In this document: positions 59,486-64,000 of the stretch, piece after piece
Numbering within the stretch: the stretch's first letter is position 1
Layout: each line of letters opens with the position of its first letter
Assembly (NCBI GenBank): GCA_040385525.1
Contig: JAZKHE010000005.1
Location: 62,001 to 126,000, forward strand
Length of the DNA stretch: 64,000 nucleotides
Origin: JAZKHE01 sp040385525
GTDB lineage: Bacteria; Bacteroidota; Bacteroidia; UBA4408
Reading direction: 5' to 3'
Notes under the pieces: model-generated
What the model was told of the DNA's origin: nothing
What the model saw: the letters and a program-made list of their open reading frames with translations, nothing else
Databases searched by the model: none
Made by a program: the position numbers and the translations under genes

Positions 59486-60637
59486 TTAAAGTAAATATTC
59501 TCTCCAATTTTGTATTTCAAAACCGTTGCTTCGATTTTGATTTTGAGTGCCAGCATAAAGAATTAAAGCTTTTTTATTTCCACTTAATTTATTCCAATAA
59601 TCAATATTTTTAAAAAACTCGGCGGTAATGGTTTTGCCCGATTTTATTTCTATTGGCAAAATGCTGTTTTTTTCTTCTGATAAAATATCTACTTCGTGAC
59701 CAGTTTTATCGCGCCAATAATACAGGTTAATAGGCGAGCCCAAATTTGTGCGTTGTTTTATTAATTCTGTTACCAACATTGTTTCAAAAATAGCACCACG
59801 CAAAGGGTAATTGGCTATTTGTTTTGCGTTTTGTATTCCTAATAAAGAGCAAACTAAAGCTGTGTCGTAAAAATAAAGTTTTGGTCGTTTTACAATTGTT
59901 TTGTTGTAGTTTTTATAATAAGGTTTTAGCAGATAAATAATGTAACTGCTTTCTAAAATTCCTATCCACGATTGTATCGTTTTTACATCAACACCCGTTT
60001 CAATAGAAAACGAACTATAATTTAATTCTTGTCCGCTTCTACCTGCTAATAAACGCATAAAGCGCTCAAACAAAAGCAAATCGCTAATGTTTTTTATTTG
60101 CCGAACATCGCGTTCAATGTATGTTTTTATGTAGTTAGCGCACCAATCGCTAGCCGGAATTTTTTGATCGTAAATTGGAGGATAAAATCCTTTAAACAAA
60201 ATTTCGTCGTCGGTTTTTGCTAATAGTTTTTTGCTGTTTAATTCGGCAACAGAAAATGGTAATAAACTTAAATAACCAACTCTACCAGCTAAAGATTGCG
60301 ATATGGTTTCTTGTAATAAAAAATTGTTAGAACCAGTTAGAATAAATAGTCCTTTCTTTTTAGAATTATCTAAAATCTCTTGCAGGTACGAAAAAAGTTC
60401 GGGTGTGCGTTGTACTTCGTCTAATATAGCTCCTTGTGGGAATTGCTCTAAAAAACCTCTTGGGTCGGACAAAGCAAAATTCCGAGTGTCTAAATTTTCG
60501 AGAGAAATGTAAGGTTTGGTTTTAAAAAGTTTTTTAACCAAAGTTGTTTTGCCCGATTGCCTTGCGCCAACAACAGCTACAGCTTTAAATGTTGCTGCAA
60601 GTTTTAATAGCCTTTTCTCTGCAATTCGGTTTATCAT
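59486..60637 (-). CDS. DUF4143 AAA ATPase with PD-(D/E)xK domain
   Basis: This 383-aa protein has Walker A GARQSGKTT (24-32), Walker B AILDEVQ (Asp73-Glu74), a helical lid region and a DUF4143 domain (about 180-340) ending in a nuclease-like core: Glu285 (IFETMLV), Asp317 (HEVDIL), and Glu330/Lys332 (IEIKSG). All acidic and Lys residues of the core are kept. The family is common in Bacteria and Archaea and its function is not established. It is bracketed by nearly identical 37-base palindromes. ATG 60637 is used; an in-frame upstream extension would merely translate the palindrome. Confidence 0.87.
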   Translation of the reverse strand: MINRIAEKRLLKLAATFKAVAVVGARQSGKTTLVKKLFKTKPYISLENLDTRNFALSDPRGFLEQFPQGAILDEVQRTPELFSYLQEILDNSKKKGLFILTGSNNFLLQETISQSLAGRVGYLSLLPFSVAELNSKKLLAKTDDEILFKGFYPPIYDQKIPASDWCANYIKTYIERDVRQIKNISDLLLFERFMRLLAGRSGQELNYSSFSIETGVDVKTIQSWIGILESSYIIYLLKPYYKNYNKTIVKRPKLYFYDTALVCSLLGIQNAKQIANYPLRGAIFETMLVTELIKQRTNLGSPINLYYWRDKTGHEVDILSEEKNSILPIEIKSGKTITAEFFKNIDYWNKLSGNKKALILYAGTQNQNRSNGFEIQNWREYLL

Positions 60638-60641
60638 AAAA

Positions 60642-60669
60642 CAAATATATGGAAAAATTTGGAATCCAA
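60642..60669 (-). promoter_or_regulatory. Promoter for DUF4143 ATPase, with -33 box inside the palindrome
   Basis: On the minus strand TTG (60669-60667), 17-base spacer, TATATTTG (60649-60642), then four T and ATG. The -33 box sits at the centre of the upstream palindrome. Confidence 0.72.
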
Positions 60670-60685
60670 TTCCAAATTTTTCCAT
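60649..60685. repeat. 37-base palindrome, 5' copy flanking the ATPase gene
   Basis: Perfect 17-base arms: ATGGAAAAATTTGGAAT (60649-60665) and ATTCCAAATTTTTCCAT (60669-60685), centre CCA. It overlaps the ATPase promoter. Confidence 0.87.
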
Positions 60686-60692
60686 TTTGTTT

Positions 60693-61496
60693 TTACTCAC
60701 AATCTTTTTCGGGAGTACAAACTTTGCCTTCTGTAATTTCTAAATCAGAAATTTTATTTTGTGTTTTCCATTCGCTAAACGATTTGTTTAGTACATCTAA
60801 AAAAGCACTATCGGGTTGTGCACCAGACACGCCGTATTTTCTATTAAAAACAAAAAACGGAACACCTTGCACACTAATTTGTTGTGCCATTGCAATATCG
60901 TTTTTTACTTCGGTGCTATACGCATCGCTGTTTACTACTTTGCTTACCTCTTCTTCGTTTAAACCAATTTCTTTTCCTAATTTAATTAGTGTAGCGGCAT
61001 CACTAACATCAGCGCCTTCGGAAAAATAAGCTTTAAAAAAACGTTCTTCTGCTTCGTCGCCCAAGTTGTGTTTTTTAGCTAACTGAATTACTCTGTGTGC
61101 ATCAAACGAATTGGCAACAACTGCAATATCAAAATTGTAAGTTAAGCCAGCTTCTTGCGCCATACTAATTACGTTTTTGTGCATTGCTTCTGATTGTTGT
61201 TTGCTAATGCCTTTACGTTGCGCTAAATATTCGTACACATTTATTTTTTCGGTTTGTTTGGGAATGCTTGGGTCTAGTTGATAGCTGTGCCACTCTAACT
61301 CAATGTGTTTTGCAAAAGCAAATTGCGAAAGCGCTTTTTCGTAATGACGTTTGCCTATATAACAAAACGGACACATTATATCCGACCAAATTTCTACTTT
61401 CATTTTTTCTGATATCATTCTTGTATCTTTTTTAGTTTGCGCTTGAATATTAAATGAGAAAGCAATTAAAATGAATAGGGCTTTTGATATGTGCAT
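60693..61496 (-). CDS. DsbA-family oxidoreductase (FrnE-like) with signal peptide
   Basis: The thioredoxin fold has an inserted helical domain. Active site CPFC (42-45, IMCPFCYIGKRHYEKA), cis-Pro in VQGVPFFVFNRKYGVSGAQP. FrnE-like proteins are usually cytoplasmic, but the first 19 residues from ATG 61496 form a signal peptide (ALFILIAFSFNIQA-Q), so this copy is probably exported. It starts one base after the LRR gene stop, so the two are translationally coupled. Confidence 0.87.
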   Translation of the reverse strand: MHISKALFILIAFSFNIQAQTKKDTRMISEKMKVEIWSDIMCPFCYIGKRHYEKALSQFAFAKHIELEWHSYQLDPSIPKQTEKINVYEYLAQRKGISKQQSEAMHKNVISMAQEAGLTYNFDIAVVANSFDAHRVIQLAKKHNLGDEAEERFFKAYFSEGADVSDAATLIKLGKEIGLNEEEVSKVVNSDAYSTEVKNDIAMAQQISVQGVPFFVFNRKYGVSGAQPDSAFLDVLNKSFSEWKTQNKISDLEITEGKVCTPEKDCE

Positions 61497-61497
61497 T

Positions 61498-63069
61498 TTA
61501 GTTGATATATGAACATCCAGTAATTGGCCATTTCTTTTCCATGTAATTAGCGTCATCAACTTTAATTGTTTTTAGAAGTTTATTGCCCTCAGTTTTAAAA
61601 ATTTCGAGATTAATATTATTGTTATTTTTAATGGATAAGAATTCGAGTTTATTGTAACTACAATCTAGATTAATTAACTTTTTGTTTTTCTCTAAATCAA
61701 GTTCAATTAGCATGTTTTCTGCACAATTTAAGGCTTCAAGGTTTAAAAAAGCGCTTACATCTATAAAGGTTAAAGGATTTTTTTTACAGTTTAATCTAAC
61801 TAGATTTTTTGAATTACTCAGTTTTATTAAATTAACATTGTTGTAGCTAAAGCTCAATGATTCTAATGATGTGCAATTCTGAATATCCAAATAACTAATG
61901 TTATTAAAGTCTGCACTTACAAATTGCAGGTTTTTATTTTTAGATAAATCCAAATTAGTTACTATATTATTATTACACCCCAATTTTTTCAACAATTTGT
62001 TGTTGTTTAAATCTAAAAATTTTATATAATTATTAGCACAGGTTAATACAAATAGTTTTTTGCAGTTTTTTACATTAAGCTCTTGTATCAAGTTGTAATT
62101 ACAAGAAATATATTCAAGTTTTTTGTTTTTTGAAACATCTAATTGTTTTAAATGGTTCATTGAGCATTCTAAATATTTAAGATGGTTTAATTTTTTTATA
62201 TCTAATTCTTCAAGTTGATTTTGAAAACAATGTAATTCTTCAAGTTTTAAGTTGTTTTGTAAATTAATACGTGATATTTTATTAGAGTTGAAATAAAGTA
62301 ACTTAAGTTTGGTATTATTTTCTACGTTCAAATCACGTAGTTTATTATTATAACAAACTAAATAATACAGATTTTTGTTATTTGTTGTGTTTAACTGTGA
62401 GATATTGTTTTCAGCAAGTTCAAGTTTAAGCAAATTTATATTGTTTGATACGTCTATTACTTCTATTTGATTTTCGCGACACGAAAGATATTGTAATTTT
62501 TTTTGTTTAGAAAAATTTATTTCTTTTATTTGGTTGCGGTCGCAATTTAATAGTGTAGTTTCTCCTAAATCTGATAATTCAAGAGAAGTTAGTTGATTTC
62601 CTGCACAACAAATAATTACTAAACTATCATTTAAGTTTAACTCATTTATGATGTTTGATGTGCAATCTAAATATTTTAAATGAGAATTGTTTTTTGTATT
62701 TAAAAAACGCAAGCCATTATTTCCACACGTTAAAGAACTTAGATTGGTTGCTTCTTCCAAATGTATTTCTGCAATATAATTCCAAGAGCAGTCTAGAGAT
62801 GTTATGTTTTTAAAAAAGTTTATACCTGTAAGACTTTCAATTTGCAAACTTGAAATATTAAGTGCACCATTATAATTTTCTGCTTCAAAAACATCAATTT
62901 CGTTATCACAATTTAAATTGATTTCGCCATTATTAAGCAAAGCACTTTTAAAATTTGTGTCTGGAATATAAACTATTTGAATATTATTTTCTGTTTGTGC
63001 ATAGAGTTCAAGTCTTGCAAAAACAAATAATAAAGCGCATGCAAAGATTATTCGGTAAAATTTATTCAT
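61498..63069 (-). CDS. Secreted leucine-rich-repeat protein
   Basis: From ATG 63069 a signal peptide (about 1-25, ELYA-Q) is followed by a short cap and about 20 LRR units of about 21 residues. The pattern is LxxLxCxxNxLxxLDLSxN, for example LKYLDCTSNIINELNLND and LINLDCSYNKLEFLSIKN. The C-terminus is short, without an obvious T9SS sorting domain. It should be an elongated binding protein on the cell surface or in the periplasm. The ligand is unknown. It forms an operon with the DsbA-like gene, which could serve its conserved repeat cysteines. Confidence 0.83.
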   Translation of the reverse strand: MNKFYRIIFACALLFVFARLELYAQTENNIQIVYIPDTNFKSALLNNGEINLNCDNEIDVFEAENYNGALNISSLQIESLTGINFFKNITSLDCSWNYIAEIHLEEATNLSSLTCGNNGLRFLNTKNNSHLKYLDCTSNIINELNLNDSLVIICCAGNQLTSLELSDLGETTLLNCDRNQIKEINFSKQKKLQYLSCRENQIEVIDVSNNINLLKLELAENNISQLNTTNNKNLYYLVCYNNKLRDLNVENNTKLKLLYFNSNKISRINLQNNLKLEELHCFQNQLEELDIKKLNHLKYLECSMNHLKQLDVSKNKKLEYISCNYNLIQELNVKNCKKLFVLTCANNYIKFLDLNNNKLLKKLGCNNNIVTNLDLSKNKNLQFVSADFNNISYLDIQNCTSLESLSFSYNNVNLIKLSNSKNLVRLNCKKNPLTFIDVSAFLNLEALNCAENMLIELDLEKNKKLINLDCSYNKLEFLSIKNNNNINLEIFKTEGNKLLKTIKVDDANYMEKKWPITGCSYIN

Positions 63070-63132
63070 ACAGTATAAAAAAATTGTTTGCCACTTGCGC
63101 AACAAACAATTTATAATTTTAAAACTAAATTA

Positions 63133-64000
63133 TTAAGCACTAATTGCTTCAACGCTTGGTTCTACTTTTTTAACCAAACCTTGTAATACTTTTCCTGGTC
63201 CAACTTCTGTAAAATGCGTTGCACCATCTGCTACCATTTGTTTTACAGTCTGCGTCCATTTTACTGGTGCAGTTAATTGTATAATTAAGTTGTTTTTTAT
63301 TTCATCAGGATTTGATACCGCACTTGCTGTTACGTTTTGGTAAACAGGACAAATAGGATTGCTAAAATGCGTTGCTTTAATTGCTGCTTCTAATTCTAGT
63401 TTTGCAGGTTGCATTAATGGTGAGTGAAACGCTCCACCAACTGGTAAAACTAATGCGCGTTTTGCGCCTGCTGCTTTTAATTTTTCGCAAGCAATGTTTA
63501 CGCCTTCAATACTTCCAGAAATTACTAATTGTCCAGGGCAGTTATAGTTTGCAGCCACTACAATATTTCCTGCTGCTGAAATTTCTGCGCAAATATCTTC
63601 AACTACTTTATCATCTAAATTTAATATAGCAGCCATTGTTGATGGATTTAACTCGCACGCTTTTTGCATAGCCATAGCGCGTGAGTAAACTAATTTAAGT
63701 GCATCTTCAAACAATAGTGTTTTGTTAGCCACTAATGCAGAGAACTCACCTAAAGAGTGACCAGCCACCATATCTGGAGAAAAAGTATCGCCAAGTGTTG
63801 CTGCTTTTATTACAGAATGTAAAAATATAGCAGGTTGCGTAACTTTAGTTTGTTTTAATTCTTCATCAGTACCAGCAAACATAATATCGGTAATTTTATA
63901 ACCTAAAATAGCGTTTGCTTTTTCAAACATTTCTTTTGCTAGGGCAGAAGATTCGTATAAATCTTTTCCCATACCACTAAACTGCGAACCTTGTCCTGGA
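63133..64000 (-). CDS. fabD: Malonyl-CoA:ACP transacylase, 5' end cut by window
   Basis: The enzyme loads malonyl groups on ACP for fatty acid synthesis. The frame is open beyond 64000; the first residues here read PGQGSQFSGMGKDLYES, which sits about ten residues into FabD. GHSLGEFSALVA contains the nucleophile Ser. The C-terminal GAFHSPLMQPA His and TEVGPGKVLQGLVKK complete the fold. Only a few N-terminal residues should be missing. Confidence 0.95.
   Translation of the reverse strand, partial: PGQGSQFSGMGKDLYESSALAKEMFEKANAILGYKITDIMFAGTDEELKQTKVTQPAIFLHSVIKAATLGDTFSPDMVAGHSLGEFSALVANKTLLFEDALKLVYSRAMAMQKACELNPSTMAAILNLDDKVVEDICAEISAAGNIVVAANYNCPGQLVISGSIEGVNIACEKLKAAGAKRALVLPVGGAFHSPLMQPAKLELEAAIKATHFSNPICPVYQNVTASAVSNPDEIKNNLIIQLTAPVKWTQTVKQMVADGATHFTEVGPGKVLQGLVKKVEPSVEAISA

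Noticed and set aside
59440..60695. Target-site duplication around the ATPase cassette
   Set aside because: The bases just outside the two palindromes (TTTGAA and TTTGTT) do not form a convincing direct repeat.
60638..60700. N-terminal extension of the DUF4143 ATPase (reading MEKFGIGFQIF)
   Set aside because: These codons are the palindrome and promoter translated; the family N-terminus starts at 60637.

Overview
The window reads as a chromosome segment from an AT-rich Bacteroidota, probably on the Flavobacteriales side. The evidence is a gldA/gldM pair, a DUF4270 lipoprotein next to glmS, S46 and S9 peptidases, many outer-membrane beta-barrel proteins, a fused-subunit 2-oxoacid:acceptor oxidoreductase, and promoter elements of the Bacteroidota form TTG-(17-23)-TAnnTTTG. 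Shine-Dalgarno sequences are essentially absent. Starts were therefore chosen from family alignment, signal peptides and promoter position. No phage, plasmid, IS element or CRISPR array was seen.

Layout. 0-5 kb: ompH, murI, a glutathione-peroxidase-like protein that lacks its catalytic cysteine, a toxin-antitoxin pair, mrp and a NifU-domain protein. 4.6-11.7 kb: korA-korB, an unknown membrane protein, a TonB receptor, an outer-membrane barrel protein and tRNA-Arg(CCT). 11.7-19.3 kb (mostly minus): histidine kinase, DnaJ-like protein, fumC, nadK, a second toxin-antitoxin pair, a POTRA/barrel protein and a CBS protein. 19.3-20.9 kb: pdxJ and a hydrolase. 21.2-25.8 kb (minus): a tight panC-panD-flippase-like-hldE-radA operon, plus a separate small membrane protein at its 3' side. 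25.9-30 kb: short GT5 protein, DUF4270 lipoprotein, glmS. 30-41 kb: membrane and envelope proteins, superoxide dismutase, a DPP7-type peptidase, deoxynucleoside kinase, a GH3 protein, peptidase T and a four-gene rhodanese/thioredoxin operon. 41-47 kb: a small conserved-looking protein, queG, ruvB and two tandem PKD lipoproteins. 47-57.7 kb: a DPP-IV-like peptidase, adenine deaminase, metK, gldA, gldM, rsgA and dtd. 57.9-64 kb: envelope proteins, a DUF4143 ATPase cassette flanked by 37-bp palindromes, a secreted DsbA/FrnE-like protein, a 20-repeat LRR protein and the 3' part of fabD.

How the genes fit together. Much of the window is core metabolism: cell-wall precursors (murI, glmS), B5 and B6 vitamins, NAD, SAM, TCA-type 2-oxoacid oxidation and fumarate hydration. 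The rest is mainly envelope and secretion. Peptide use is represented by DPP7, DPP-IV and PepT. Redox and sulfur handling is represented by thioredoxin, rhodanese, DsbA and superoxide dismutase.

Most unusual signals. (1) A dispersed structured repeat occurs in three intergenic regions, with outer CCACATAG arms and an inner stem whose two sides change together. (2) A 23-base repeat is shared between two of those regions. (3) The DUF4143 ATPase gene is bracketed by nearly identical 17+3+17 palindromes, and the upstream copy carries the -33 box of the gene's own promoter. (4) Four genes (murI, ruvB, rsgA and the ATPase) have TAnnTTTG ending exactly four bases before the ATG, which suggests leaderless transcripts. 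(5) A glutathione-peroxidase fold has lost three of its four catalytic residues.
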